From Phanerodontia chrysosporium (Eukaryota; Basidiomycota; Agaricomycetes; Polyporales; Phanerochaetaceae): DNA of 64,000 nucleotides. The position numbers and the translations under genes were made by a program. The stretch spans positions 620,001-684,000 of the forward strand of contig MJGA01000005.1 in NCBI GenBank assembly GCA_001910725.1, read 5' to 3'. Below are positions 21,785 to 32,567 of this stretch, piece by piece; the first letter of the stretch is position 1; each line of letters starts with the position of its first letter. A model generated the notes under the pieces. That model did not search any database and was not told where the DNA came from. It saw only the letters and a list, made by a program, of their open reading frames with translations.

Positions 21785-23705
21785 ATGGCCTCTGCTACAG
21801 GTTCGTTCATCAGTACTTCGTAGCGTAGCCCTTTTTTGACGCAGTTGCTCAGCGACTGGAAGCTTTCCAGAGAGGAGTATCGCAAACAGAAGGACCTTGA
21901 TGCTGCTCGAAAAGCCGGCACTGCCCCGGCAGCTATCGACAATGAGGGCAAAGTCATCAACCCTCACATTCCACGTACGCTTTCGTAGTCCCTTGGCCCC
22001 AGCGGCTCGCTCACTTGCTACACAGAATACATTGCGCAGGCGCCATGGTATCTCGACACAGGCGCACCATCGTTAGCTCACCAGCGCATTCCGGAGTACG
22101 ATCGCTCTGCAGACAAGTTGGACAACTGGTACGACCGTGGTGCCAAAGCGGGACCTGCCGCAAAGAAATACCGGAAAGGTGCTTGCGAGAATTGCGGTGC
22201 GATGACTCACAAAAAACAAGACTGTCTGGAACGACCTCGGAAGCGGGGAGCGAAGTACACTGGGAAGGACATCGCCCCGGACGAGGTTATCCAGGAAGTT
22301 GCAACAGGTTACGACGCTAAGCGCGACAGATGGAATGGTTACGACCCAGCAGAACACAAGAAGGTCTACGAGGAGTATCAGGCTATAGAAGCGGCACGAC
22401 AGAAGCTGAGGGAGGAGGAGATCGACAAGCAGACCACTACAGACCTCGCTGCCGTACGTAAAGTCGCGAAGGCCGGCAAAGAGAAGGCAGAGGGAGAGAA
22501 GAAAGATGACGACTTCGGCAGCAGTGATGAGGACGATGAAGATGCCGATAAGTATGCTGAGTCCGCGGATGCTGTCGGTCAGAAGCTCGACACGAAGACC
22601 CGCATCACCGTGCGCAACCTCCGTATTCGAGAAGACACTGCCAAGTATCTCATCAACCTAGATCCATCCTCAGCGTACTATGACCCGAAGACCCGTTCCA
22701 TGCGCGAGAACCCTCTCAAGAACGTGCCTCCGGAAGAGGCGCGCTTTGCCGGCGAGAACTTCCTGCGATACTCTGGCGAAGCTGCCGAGGTGCAGAAGCT
22801 TCAGTTGTTTGCTTGGCAGGCAGCCTCTCGGGGCAACGACGTGCACATAACGGCGAACCCTACCGAGGGCCAGCTTCTCCACCAACAGTACCAGAAGGCG
22901 AAGGAGCAGCTGAAGGACTCGACCAAAGTCAGCATCCTCGCGAAGTATGGCGGTGAGGAGTATCTTCAGAAGGCGCCGAAAGAGCTGTTGCAGGGCCAGA
23001 CGGAGGAGTACGTGGAGTTCTCCAGGACAGGCCAGGTCGTGAAGGGTCGCGAGAGGGCTAAAGCACGATCGAAGTACGCAGAAGATGGTACGTCTAATGG
23101 TGTTTTTGGCCCATTGCGACAGGTGCTAACGGCATCGTTACCGCAGTCTACATTAACAACCATACATCCGTCTGGGGCTCTTGGTACGACGTAGCCACGA
23201 GCCAATGGGGTTACGCCTGCTGCCACTCGACTGTTCACATCTCGTACTGTACCGGCCAAGCCGGTATAGAAGCCACCATGGCGTCAAGTGCCCAGAACCT
23301 TCTCACCTCTTCTGGGCCGTCCACCTCTGCCGCTGCCTCAAGCTCGACAGAGCCAGTGGCATCTACGAGTGAGACGTCAGAAGATCGGCGGCGAAAGGCG
23401 GAGAGCTTGTTCTCGAAGAAGCGCCTGGGCGAAGGCGATCTGGAACTTGACGACAAGCGTTTGGCAGAGGCCATCAAAGCGGAGCGTAAGCGGAAGGGCC
23501 GCGGCGGGGAAGATGAGTTTGAGTGGGGGACTGGCAAGAAGAGGAAGGCTGGCGACACTCACGAGGTCACAGAAGAAGAAATGGGTATGTGTCTGACATT
23601 CTCCTCACCGTACGCATCGTGCTGACGACAGGCCTTAGAGGCGTACCGGATGACCAGGCGTTTCACAGAAGACCGATGGCCAACTATGTCGACGAAGAAG
23701 CATAA
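21785..23705 (+). CDS. SLU7: pre-mRNA-splicing factor SLU7, last exon out of frame by one base
   Basis: Five exons (21785-21804, 21853-21974, 22026-23087, 23147-23584, 23639-23705) give about 569 aa. SLU7 acts in 3' splice-site choice in the second catalytic step. Seen: [20 protein letters not shown] near the start, the CCHC zinc knuckle [46 protein letters not shown] and the [13 protein letters not shown] segment spanning an intron. Exon 5 begins [12 protein letters not shown] and then needs one extra C at 23673-23674 to read MANYVDEEA and stop at 23703-23705, the usual short Slu7 end; as written the frame runs on to 24114 with no conservation. The 5' exon of 20 nt uses donor GTTCAT at 21805, which is the weakest junction. 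Confidence 0.93.
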
Positions 23706-24463
23706 CCCGAGAACACTGTTGGATTGTTATTTTATGTCCCGACCTGCATATCATGTATCGTACTCATTGTTCTTACACGCTTTCTGTAATATTACTACTT
23801 ACGCAGGGGTCATAGGATCCCCCGACATGTTAATACTATTGCGGAGCGCTCAGTGCTTGCTGCTCACCTTGCAAGACACTCATGGCCTGACTGCCTTTTC
23901 AGACATTTTAGCGGACCGGCACAGAAGTCCACCTTATAACGTCTCTATTCAAACAATGCGAAATGCCTATGGATCCGCCGCGACCTCCCACGTGTGTAGC
24001 TTAAGAATCCCCGCAATCGCCACAGCACCTCTTGAGTGCATGCTATGCCCTGCATTTCACGCCACACAGGCCCCGTCACGGTCTCTATCTGCTAAATTGC
24101 GTCAAAGGGAATAGGACTCGGGAGATGGGTCCTTACACGCCAACCGCAGGCGACCATGGCCAGTCCTCTCGTTGTTCCCGTGTGTACGGCTGCTCCACGG
24201 GCGAAAAACAGCGGAAGCGAACGCTCGAGTCTCGACAGCAGCTCGTGGGGTTCGTATCGAGTGCGCGAAGGCTCCGGAGTCTTAGGATGAAGCGCGAAAG
24301 CGCTACAGAAAAAAGACTGGAAAGGCGAACGGCCCCGTTGATTGTCCATGCAGCTGTGAGAGTGATAGGACGTACACATCGGTCAATGCAGATATATTAG
24401 CACAAGCCTGATTTTCGATGTTGAATAAGTGTCAGCGCAAGGCATTGGAGTAGGAACCTTACC
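23706..24463. other. 3' flanks of SLU7 and the DUF6533 gene
   Basis: Convergent region of about 760 bp. It may contain the last exon of the DUF6533 gene (a minus-strand frame is open at 24092-24379), but I could not place a splice site with confidence. Confidence 0.35.
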
Positions 24464-25715
24464 ATTCCGCTGACAGAGAGCAAGTTGAGGCCAGCTAGAA
24501 TGAGAAGGGTGCTACGCAGCGGTCAGTACCATGTCTGCGTTCACTCGTGAAATAGAAGTCACACGGAATACACCGCACCTCAACCTGAAGTTAGCCTGGG
24601 GCAAATCCAACAGTATTAAACGGCTTGCCGTCTCTGCATAGAACAACCGAGATTGGGGACCGAACGCGCAAGCGACGCAAGGCTAGTGCCAACCGCGCCG
24701 TCTTGGCCCATGTCGAGATGAGGACGATGGCCTCCATGAAGAAGATGAAGACAGATCCGATGGTCACTACGAGTTCTTTAGCGATTCTGTGTCTCGTAGG
24801 TCAGGGTTGTGCCTTACAGCTATACAGGGGCAATCATTGACCGCTGAGACGACTGCACGCTACACAGACGAACGTATGAGCTTACAAGATGGTGTTGCCG
24901 GCGGTAGAATGAACAGTGCTGTATTCTCTGCAACCTATGGATGGTGGCAGCTGCGCACGTACGACGAGTTTGCAATCGTAATACTGCTTCACGGTAAGGC
25001 GCGAGGACGAAGCACATAAGAATTGGGGGCTCACAAACATGACACCGGGTCCTACACAACCTGCTACCATGACAAGCGTAGCCAGGACGCGGCTTCTGTC
25101 ACATGTAGCGTATATGCGTATGGCGCTGAACGCTGGAAGCGATGTTGAGCGACAGCACGCGGGACTTTGAATAAGGGCGATCCTCACCGGCCATTGCTAA
25201 ATGCATTATCATGGTAAATGCTTGGCTGAGACGCCATGCAATGTTGCATCTGCACCGAGGCAAAATATGGTCTCATTACCACACTGGACCTTCCCAATGC
25301 TCACTTACACCTGTGGAGAGTACCCTGAAGTTGAGATAGGGCGCAAAGGCACAGAACAAACCGAGACATACATCGTCCGCATGTTCAGGAGCTCTATGCT
25401 TCCCTAATGCGAATCCAGCCAGGCGCACAACACGGTTGGCGAGCATGATGTACCTGTTGACGAGATAGAGGTAGGTTGTCGACGAGAACTCCGGCTTCCA
25501 GATGCAGACCATCTCCGCAGAGACGGTCAGGATAAAGTCATAGCAGAAGAGCGCTGCGGTATTCTCAATTGGCTATAAAGATAAATATCTACCTCTCAGC
25601 TCACTTGTAGCTGCCAGCTCCAGACACGTCCCGACGGCCCTGCAGAGAGTTCGGGGTAGGTGATGGAGATGGCCTTTCGTGGGACGCACGCATTAAAAAC
25701 CTCCTGGGAGCTCAT
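24464..25715 (-). CDS. DUF6533 multi-spanning membrane protein, 3' end unresolved
   Basis: Pieces in order on the minus strand: ATG at 25715, AALFCYDFILTVSAEM with VCIWKPEFSSTTYLYLVNRY (25530-25430), the basic loop FSAIRIYATCDRSRVLATLV (around 25150-25060), a hydrophobic segment IAKELVVTIGSVFIFFMEAI near 24780 and STLLILAGLNLLSVSG ending at donor 24463. Together these make the DUF6533 N-terminus and following membrane helices of a very large Agaricomycete family. At least six short exons are implied. I did not resolve every junction; the intron after the first exon and the final exon are open. Function of the family is unknown; a seven-helix receptor-like topology is often predicted. Confidence 0.6.
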
Positions 25716-26216
25716 GTCGACCGGCGACTTCGAGGCAGCACAGCTGCGAATGGATAGGTAGGACTAGAGGAATCCGAGCAACGCTCGAGACCTATAAAGT
25801 CTATATAGGCATCAAGAATAGTTACAAAAACTTGATCTAGTCAAAGTGTCCTGTGGGAACGGATGTCCAGGCACAGCAGTCGTCTCGCAAGCGAATGGAG
25901 TAACGAAACGCACGATTGGATAACTCTGGAAAGCCTGTGCAGATGGAGAGATTACATGACAGTTCTGCGCTGCACCGAGGACTTAGTTTGACGTTGAGTT
26001 AGAGAAGAGATGCTTACAGCAGGACGGCGCACAACCATCCTGATGGTCACACTTCGAGCAGAGTGTAAAGAAATGCGCTCAACGAGTTCGGCAGGGACCA
26101 CCCAAGTGGAAGCGAGGACTGCACGAGTGCAGTGCAAACGAGTTCGCCGCCATCGCGACGGACGCCACAACGCTGATGGCTAGGCTTACATAATACCTGG
26201 TCCGTGCGCGGGCGCG
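25716..26216. other. intergenic, upstream of the U2 snRNA gene
   Basis: About 500 bp without coding pattern; presumably holds the DUF6533 promoter and distal U2 promoter elements. Confidence 0.4.
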
Positions 26217-26217
26217 C

Positions 26218-26226
26218 TAGTATAAG
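26218..26226 (+). promoter_or_regulatory. TATA-like element of the U2 snRNA gene
   Basis: CTAGTATAAGA lies about 25-30 bp before the inferred U2 5' end, the spacing expected for a TATA element. The proximal sequence element cannot be identified by eye. Confidence 0.45.
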
Positions 26227-26248
26227 AATGTGCGCCCGCCCATCGTGA

Positions 26249-26436
26249 ATCCTTACCACTCTGGCCTTTTGGCTTAGATCAAGTGTAGTATCTGTTCTTA
26301 ATAGTTTAACCACTATTATGAGGGCACCGCCCTCATTTTTGGTTATCTAATTTTTGCCGCCCTTGTCCCTCGAGCTCTGCTTGCAACTCGAGGGCGCGAT
26401 GACCTTGCCACTGCAGTACCGGCTTGCGTCGTCGGG
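26249..26436 (+). ncRNA. U2 spliceosomal snRNA
   Basis: The conserved 5' domain reads GGCCTTTTGGCTTAGATCAA (from 26263), followed by GTGTAGTATCTGTTCTTA with the branch-site-pairing GTAGTA at 26285-26290. Stem IIa (AATAGT/ACTATT), stem IIb (GAGGGC/GCCCTC), an Sm site ATTTTTGG at 26335-26342, a strong stem III (CCTCGAG/CTCGAGG) and a terminal stem-loop IV with TGCAGTACC in the loop follow in the canonical order. The 5' end is placed by comparison with fungal U2 and could be off by a few bases; the 3' end is set by closing stem IV. U2 pairs with the intron branch site and is a polymerase II snRNA. It lies 4-8 kb from the genes for two proteins of the same machinery. Confidence 0.95.
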
Positions 26437-26767
26437 GGATCTCTCTATTTTCTTTTACCTTGTGTTTGCGACGAACCAGTTGGTTCGCTCTGCACACTGG
26501 GCAAAAGGGAATGGTTTGATCACATTTGGGTTCTGCTTGTGGAGTTTGTGTTGGTACCCCTTCTGCATTGGTGTACCAGTGTTGTGCGTGTGTAATGATA
26601 GTTTTGTTCAATCATACATTGACATATATCTGAGTCTTCAACCAAAGTGTGTTTATCTTGCTCTCAGTGCAGTGATTATTGACACGGAATAATTGCCATT
26701 AGAATCTACATCCATGCTATGCCATCCAATGATACACTAGTGATACAGTTGTGCAAAACAGGGAGGC
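26437..26767. other. intergenic
   Basis: T-rich 330 bp between U2 and the HSP12 stop codon. It should include the U2 3'-processing region; nothing else recognised. Confidence 0.4.
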
Positions 26768-27197
26768 TTAAGACGAGTTGTCACCGAGACCCATCGCGTT
26801 CTTCACGCGCTGGCCCATCGAAGGCTGCAGAATGACGTCATCAGTACAAGGTCGCCAAAGACGCGTCGCGGAGACATACCTCAGTGCCCTGGTTGCTGTT
26901 GCCAGAGACGGCGTCGCCGATCTTCTGGGTGTACGACTTCTCGCTCTGTGCGGTACCAGTCAGCATCATGAGGGCAATCGGCGCGACGCGTAGCACTTAC
27001 CGAAGGCTGAGCGGTGGACGCGGCAGAGTCAGCGTTGCCCTTGAGCTTGTCGCCGAAGTGCTCAGTGGTCGACTTCTCAGAGTCGGGCTGCGCGACCGTC
27101 AGCGAACACGGCACACAACACAGCGCACACGGGCAGAACGCACCTTGAGCGCAGCACCGGCCTTGTCGGTGAAGGACTGGCGGAAGTTGTCAGACAT
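26768..27197 (-). CDS. HSP9/HSP12 family heat-shock protein
   Basis: Four exons (27197-27144, 27087-27001, 26945-26880, 26824-26768) join in phase to 87 aa. Hsp12-type proteins are small, intrinsically disordered, membrane-stabilising stress proteins. The start MSDNFRQSFTDKAGAALK and the repeated SEKSTTEHFGDKLKG / SEKSYTQKIGDAVSG units are diagnostic. Exon borders fall between repeat units. A GTATATAAG box lies about 97 bp upstream of the ATG, in keeping with stress-induced expression. No damage seen. Confidence 0.95.
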
Positions 27198-27291
27198 GTT
27201 GGTTGAGTGTGGTGAGTTTGAGTGTGGTGAGAGTTTGGAAGATGTGAGTGGAGAGTGCGTTGGTGAGGACGAGGTCTGCGCGCGCCGTGGC

Positions 27292-27300
27292 TTATATACC
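27292..27300 (-). promoter_or_regulatory. TATA box of HSP12
   Basis: Minus-strand GGTATATAAGCC, about 97 bp upstream of the HSP12 ATG. Confidence 0.65.
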
Positions 27301-27710
27301 AATGGCGACCGCCGTTTCTGGGACGAGAACCGCGTCATAGTCGGTCGCGGCGTCATCGACATTTGGCCCCACCGACGGTGGAGCGGCGCTGCGGACGGTG
27401 GTACGCGTCACTCGCTGTCAAGGATCTTGTCCTGTGGAGCGCATGCCAAAGTGGCGAAAGGCGACAATGCTCAGCCTGTCTCGGTTCGACCGGCCCAAAG
27501 TCAGCGCGGTAGACTGTGCCCAGGCGTTCAGGTGCATGACGGCGACGGGAACGAAAGGCTAGATTAGAATACACAGCACTCCAGCTATATACAAGGCGGC
27601 GACTCTTCGAGCGTGCACGGTGGTATATAATACACTACATAATCCAAGAGCGTGATAAGAGGCAGGAAACGAGAGTGGATAGAAGGCATGTGATCAGGGC
27701 ACTACGGTGC
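27301..27710. other. HSP12 upstream region
   Basis: About 410 bp, promoter of HSP12 and 3' flank of the PA/RING gene. No coding pattern. Confidence 0.4.
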
Positions 27711-29930
27711 TCAGAGTGTGGTCTCGGGAGCTGGGGGCATGGGTGGATTCGTCGGGTCATATCCGCGAGGCACGCCCTCCCGGTTTCGCCGTCTCGTGCG
27801 CCGGGCCAGGCGCAGATATCGGGAGAAGCGTGCGCCCGCAGTCGACACCGGCCGGCTCGTTCCCAGCTCTGGCGGCATCGGAAGGCCTAGGTGCTCGACG
27901 TGGTCGTCACTAGAGTGCATCATCGTTTCCAGCACATGGAAGTCTGCATCGTCATCAGTTTCAACGAATAGCATTACAGGACAGACAGTGAAAACGCACC
28001 TTGGCGACACAGTGGACAGCTGCTAGACAGCTCCAGCAGCCACTGGTCGACACACTGCTGGTGGAAGCGGTGATGTCCTTCGCACGGCAGCACGCGCAGA
28101 TCGTCCCCTTCCTCAAAGTCCACAATGCAGATCGGGCACGTCTCGCGGCCGATAGCGTCGGGGACGAGGTCTTGGTCGCCTGTGCTGACGGCGGATGCCG
28201 TCGACGCCTCAGCGCGCGCAGCAGGTATCCGCGGCCTGACGACGGGCGTCCCCGGCTGCGACGAGCTCGAGCTTGCCTCGCGGCTCGAGTGCCGCTCTTC
28301 CTCGGAGACACCAGTTGGCGGAGCCTTGTCGCTAGAGTCTGCCGCGAGCATCGCCTGCACAGCAGGCAGCTCTGCGAGTTCGACCTCCTCTGAATGCAGC
28401 CCCTTGCTATCCGTGCCTGTCGCCTCGACGTCCTTCGGCACATGCGCCGGCATAGCAGCGCCACCCGTGCGATCGAACTTCACGACCGGGAAGGTATCGA
28501 GGATTGCACGTGTGAGCCCGCGTGCACGGCTCTGCGGTGCGGTAATGAATGCGGTGCCTCCAGGCCCAAAAGTCGCGCCTCCAGCGCGAGGCCCATAGCG
28601 CTCTGGGTGGCGGATGGCACGAATAGCCTGCCTAATATGTGAGAAATTACTCTAAGAAGTGCCTGACTTGCCGACTCACGCCTGAGATGATCACGACACA
28701 GAAGAGAGCGGATACACAACCGGTGATTGCATATAAGATAATCCTGCAGAGGAAGTCGGGTCAGCTGTGAGACGCTTTGTCCAACGAGGAAAGCTTCTCT
28801 CACATAGCAAGGCTCGACCGCGGATTCGGTGGGGGATTGCTGCCATCTGTCGAATCTCCATTGTTACCACTAGTGCTCCCCATGGTGGAATCTCCGGTTG
28901 CGTTGGATGCAATGAGCGTAGCGAAGAGATAGTTTGCAGTTTTGACGTTGCCAATAGCGAGCGTGGTGTTCACGATGGCCGCAGTCTCGTTGAGTAGTGT
29001 CGCGTTGAAGTTCTGGTAGCGCGACTGGTTCAAAGCCTTGTATTCGACTTCGATCATCCTAAGGGCGGGCATGTGAGTAGGCGGTAGTCGAGGCCCAAGA
29101 GTAGGTGTGGGCTTACTGCGACGCGGAAAGCGACGGCGAGGAGAAGATATCCATAACCTGATCAAAGTTCTCCGGGTCTGCATACTCAGGGTTGATCACG
29201 CAGCGTTCGCTGTACACGGAATAGAGCAACTGAGGCGGGCCTGATCAGGGCTGGGGCGATAGAGGCCTAGAACAAGCACTCACCGCAGAGACTGCGCCTC
29301 GGTCACGGGCAAGTGTGAAGATGTCGTCTTCCATGGAGGCATCGGTGGCATTGGCGTCGCAGGAGACTAGTGCAATCCAGGGCGTCGTGGCTAGCAAGCA
29401 CCGAGGTCAATGGCGTTGCTTCAGAGCGGACGCTTTAGCCTTGCCGCAGAAAGTAAATAACGGGTTTCTCGCGTGCTAAGTGAAACATGCGGTCTCGACA
29501 TCCCGCAGAAACAGTAGCTGCCGCCTGCCCAAGTGCGCATCGATCTCGTGGACGTTGCTGATGTTTGCGGCAAGGCCTGCACTCAACGAGGGTACTCACT
29601 GGTGTCGTTGGAAAGCTTAAACTCTGAAAAATGCACTAGAACACCCTGGAACATCGTAAGCGTCCGTAAAGTCTGCAACAAATCATGACGCACCTTGCTG
29701 ATTCCATCGCTGTCTGCCCCGACGAGCTGGTAGGACACATCCTCAGAATAGCCTCCGCCAAACCATTCGAGGATGAGGTGCGACGGGGTCGTCGAATTGT
29801 CGGCGGGCGCGGTGTCATTGGTGGGTGATGCGGGGATGTAGGCGAGCACAGGCCAGAGCGACGATCCTGCGAACAGCAGCACGAGAAGCCATGCTGCGAA
29901 GCTGAGCGCGGGCCGTGGGACGGGGAACAT
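27711..29930 (-). CDS. membrane-anchored RING ubiquitin ligase with lumenal PA-like domain
   Basis: Eight exons (29930-29694, 29645-29600, 29390-29284, 29229-29117, 29058-28804, 28743-28680, 28627-28000, 27943-27711) give 560 aa. A signal peptide (LLVLLFAGSSLWPVLA) is followed by an N-glycosylation-rich lumenal part with TPWIALVSCDANATDASMED and SVYSERCVINPEYADPENFD, one transmembrane helix (about 254-274, IILYAITGCVSALFCVVIIS) and a cytosolic RING-H2 at 437-483: CPICIVDFEEGDDLRVLPCE, HHRFHQQC, CPLC. The order is that of PA-TM-RING ligases (RNF13/GRAIL type) of the endomembrane system. Intron 2 (29391-29599) is 209 nt, much longer than the rest. Its lumenal exons of 46, 107 and 113 nt recur exactly in the gene at 31594-32567. 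Confidence 0.9.
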
Positions 29931-30203
29931 GGCGGGGACCGCTAGCGTCGTCGCACGGGAGGGCTGCACATCCAACACGAGGTGGACGTCGGGAGAGGTG
30001 CAGAGCTGGTCAGGCTGAGGATATATGACTGTGGACCTGCGAAGCCAGTCCAAGGCCTCGCTCTCGCGAGCCACACACCCGCACATCACGCCGAGATGCC
30101 GCCAAGCGCACCGCGTGCTGCTTTAGGAAACTGTCGTATTGCCTCCAGGGCCAAGGCGGTAACGAGCGCACAACAGGCTATAGGACGTTGACTACGGTAG
30201 AGC

Positions 30204-30998
30204 CTAGCCCAAAGACCAACGCTCAATATTCCACATCTCTTTGATTCTCTGCTGTAACTTGACCGAGCTCTTCAGGTCGGGCGAGCAGCTATACAGCCCG
30301 CGGAGAGTGCAAAGCTTGACAACGTGATCCAGACCTATCTCGCCCAAATCTTCCACACTAGGATCCTCCTCCCGGGTCACCAGCTCCTCCATAGCGAGTC
30401 CGAAATACTCATCCACCAAGATGTTGTATTTTGGTACAGCGCAAGTTTTTGCACGGGATCAGCCATGTACCGCTTGAGATAATAGACATGGTTCTCGTGT
30501 AGCGCCTGGAATCCCCAGCGATACGCGAAGTTCACGATTGTGAGCCATGTGTCGATAGGTTGAAGGCTGTCGACCTCTAGCACAGCGCATGGCCCCTGCA
30601 TTTCAACTTCAACATAGTAACTGTGAAGTATATCTGTCAGAACCGCGGCATATCACTTTTATGACTCGGATTCCACTGATAGAAAACCAACCTGGGGCAC
30701 AACGCATCCAATACCGTCGTCAGTTCCGTAGGAGTGACTCCGTCAAGGTACAAGGGGCGGCTTTTGCTCCCCTCTCTTGGTTCGTCAACAGTGAGCTCGA
30801 ACTTGGACTCCAGCCTCCCTTTGAGTGTAGAGGAGTTGCACTTGACAATGCGTTCGTCTATCTCGAACACAGTGTCTCCGGTCTGAATGACAGAAATATC
30901 AGCCATCTTTCCGCAATATAGCAGCATCGTGCCCGTACCCTGATGTACAGGAGGTTGACGAAGTACTTCTCCGATTGCTTCAAAGTCACGTCGGTCAT
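30204..30998 (-). CDS. BTB/POZ domain protein 2, frame broken once
   Basis: Exons 30998-30939, 30882-30692 and 30620-30204 encode about 222 aa. TGDTVFEIDERIVKCNSSTL is the BTB core; WLTIVNFAYRWGFQALHENH and KLALYQ are the helices that follow in mushroom BTB proteins. The family sequence LALYQKYN-ILVDEYF is interrupted because AAAA (TTTT at 30429-30432 on the plus strand) is one base short; exon lengths sum to one less than a multiple of three, which agrees. The intron 30621-30691 is 71 nt; its acceptor was chosen among three AGs as the only one that avoids a stop. Partner and function unknown. Confidence 0.72.
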
Positions 30999-31593
30999 TG
31001 TGTTGTTGTGAAAGCAAAAACAACCGTCCGAAATTGGCAGCAGGGGAGGCAAGGAGATAGCGTCAAGGAGACAAGTAGGAGGACGCAAAACCGAGCTTCA
31101 GTCGAGGTGTGATAGGGTAGCAGAGGCCTCTTGCACACTCTTATACTCTCCCCAGCAGGGGTCCAGTGACCCACTTCCTCGAGCACCACGGCCTCAAACG
31201 GCGCCGTCCATGCATCACCCACATTAGGCCGCCTTGTCTTGCGTTGTTTAGGCTGTCCGCGCTCCGCGACAGTACAAGGGCGGCCACGCGGCGCCCAGCG
31301 GGCACCTGTCGCTTGCCTGTCACGGCCGTCGGGTACGCTCGTGACCAGCCAACGCGAGGCACGCACCGCTGCGCGTGTCTGCAGGCATAACAAGGCGGGC
31401 AGTTCGCGACGCCGTAGGCGGGATGTTGTCCCGTTACAGGAGAAAGACATCCGGTTCCCCTTTGACAAGCGCGGCGTAGAAGAGTGAGCAATGCCGCGTG
31501 AACGACAGTGGCGCCGTCATAGCCTGTTGCGACACATGCCATCTATCCGACTCAGCACCGTGGTAGCCAGTCGGCTTGGAGAAGCCCTTGTCA
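30999..31593. other. intergenic
   Basis: About 600 bp. Several frames are open on both strands, as expected in GC-rich DNA, but none has homology or splice logic I recognise. Confidence 0.4.
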
Positions 31594-32567
31594 TCATAGT
31601 AACAGCGTGCAACAGACTACGAGGCACAGTGCGAACAAGGTAGAACCAGCTCCTGCGAAGCCAATCGTCGCAGGGCCGCCAGACTTTCTAGGGTCCCCAG
31701 TAACGTTGGGAGCGACGAGCAGCGCGAAGAGCAGGTCGGCCTGCGAGACGATACCGCTGGTGAGCGTCGCGTTCACCGCGTTTGCACTCGCATTGAGGGC
31801 CGACGCGTTGAAACTCGGCATGGGTTGCGCACCGAGCTCTGTGTGCGGCCCTCCGATGGCGCTGAAACGTCTATCTGTCAGCCGCAGGGTGGGCAACGCT
31901 AGCGAGGGGACGCACGATGACACGAAGTGCGACGACACCGCGAAGACGTCGAGCACATGGTCGAAGTTCTTAGGGTCTGCGTATTCTGGTGTCACGACGC
32001 AGCGTTCGCTGTACGCAGAGAAGAGCAGCTGAGCTGGCAATGAGCGTGTGGACGCCAGAGGGAGGGCCAGTACGTACCGCAGCGACGGCTCCACGTTCCC
32101 GCGCGAGCGTGAAGATGTCGGACGTCATAGATGCGTCGGTTATGTTTGCGTCGCACGCAATGAGCGCGACCCAGGGGGTCGTGGCTTGGGGGGTAGGGTC
32201 AGGTCATATGCGGGTATCCTAAATGGAGGCGCGACTCACTGGTGTCATTGGAGAGCCCAGCCTCAGAGAAATGCACGAACAGGCCCTGCATCGCGCTTCA
32301 GCATCTACACCCGGACGCTACACGTCTGCAACGCACCTTGTCAACCCCTTTGCTGTCTGCGCTGGCGAGTGCCTGGGACACGTCCGCAGCAAAGCCCCCA
32401 CCGATCCACTGCAAGGTGAGGTGCGACGCGTCATTTGACTGCTGGTCCAGCGTCAGATTGGTAGGGAACGCGGGGATGTAGGCATGTGCGGCCGAGAACA
32501 GCGATGCTACGGCGGTGAGGCCCAGTGCCCAAGAGATGGACAGACGGAGGGGTCCTGTGGAAAGCAT
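31594..32567 (-). CDS. secreted PA-like domain protein, RING-less paralogue of the PA/RING ligase
   Basis: Five exons (32567-32337, 32285-32240, 32184-32078, 32028-31916, 31861-31594) give 254 aa. Signal peptide (LGLTAVASLFSAAHA), then TPWVALIACDANITDASMTS and SAYSERCVVTPEYADPKNFD, closely matching the lumenal half of the ligase at 27711-29930; three internal exons have the same lengths (46, 107, 113 nt) and phases. After the Asn/Ala-rich segment the protein ends in a hydrophobic tail (TLFALCLVVCCTLLL) with no cytosolic part and no RING. The tail suits a GPI-anchor signal or a single C-terminal helix. An in-frame ATG at 32600 is an alternative start; the 32567 one begins the signal peptide. 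Intron 31862-31915 is in frame and hidden. Confidence 0.85.

Noticed and set aside
23650..24114. Extended SLU7 tail
   Set aside because: Result of a one-base loss; the extra residues look random and the proper stop is at 23703-23705.
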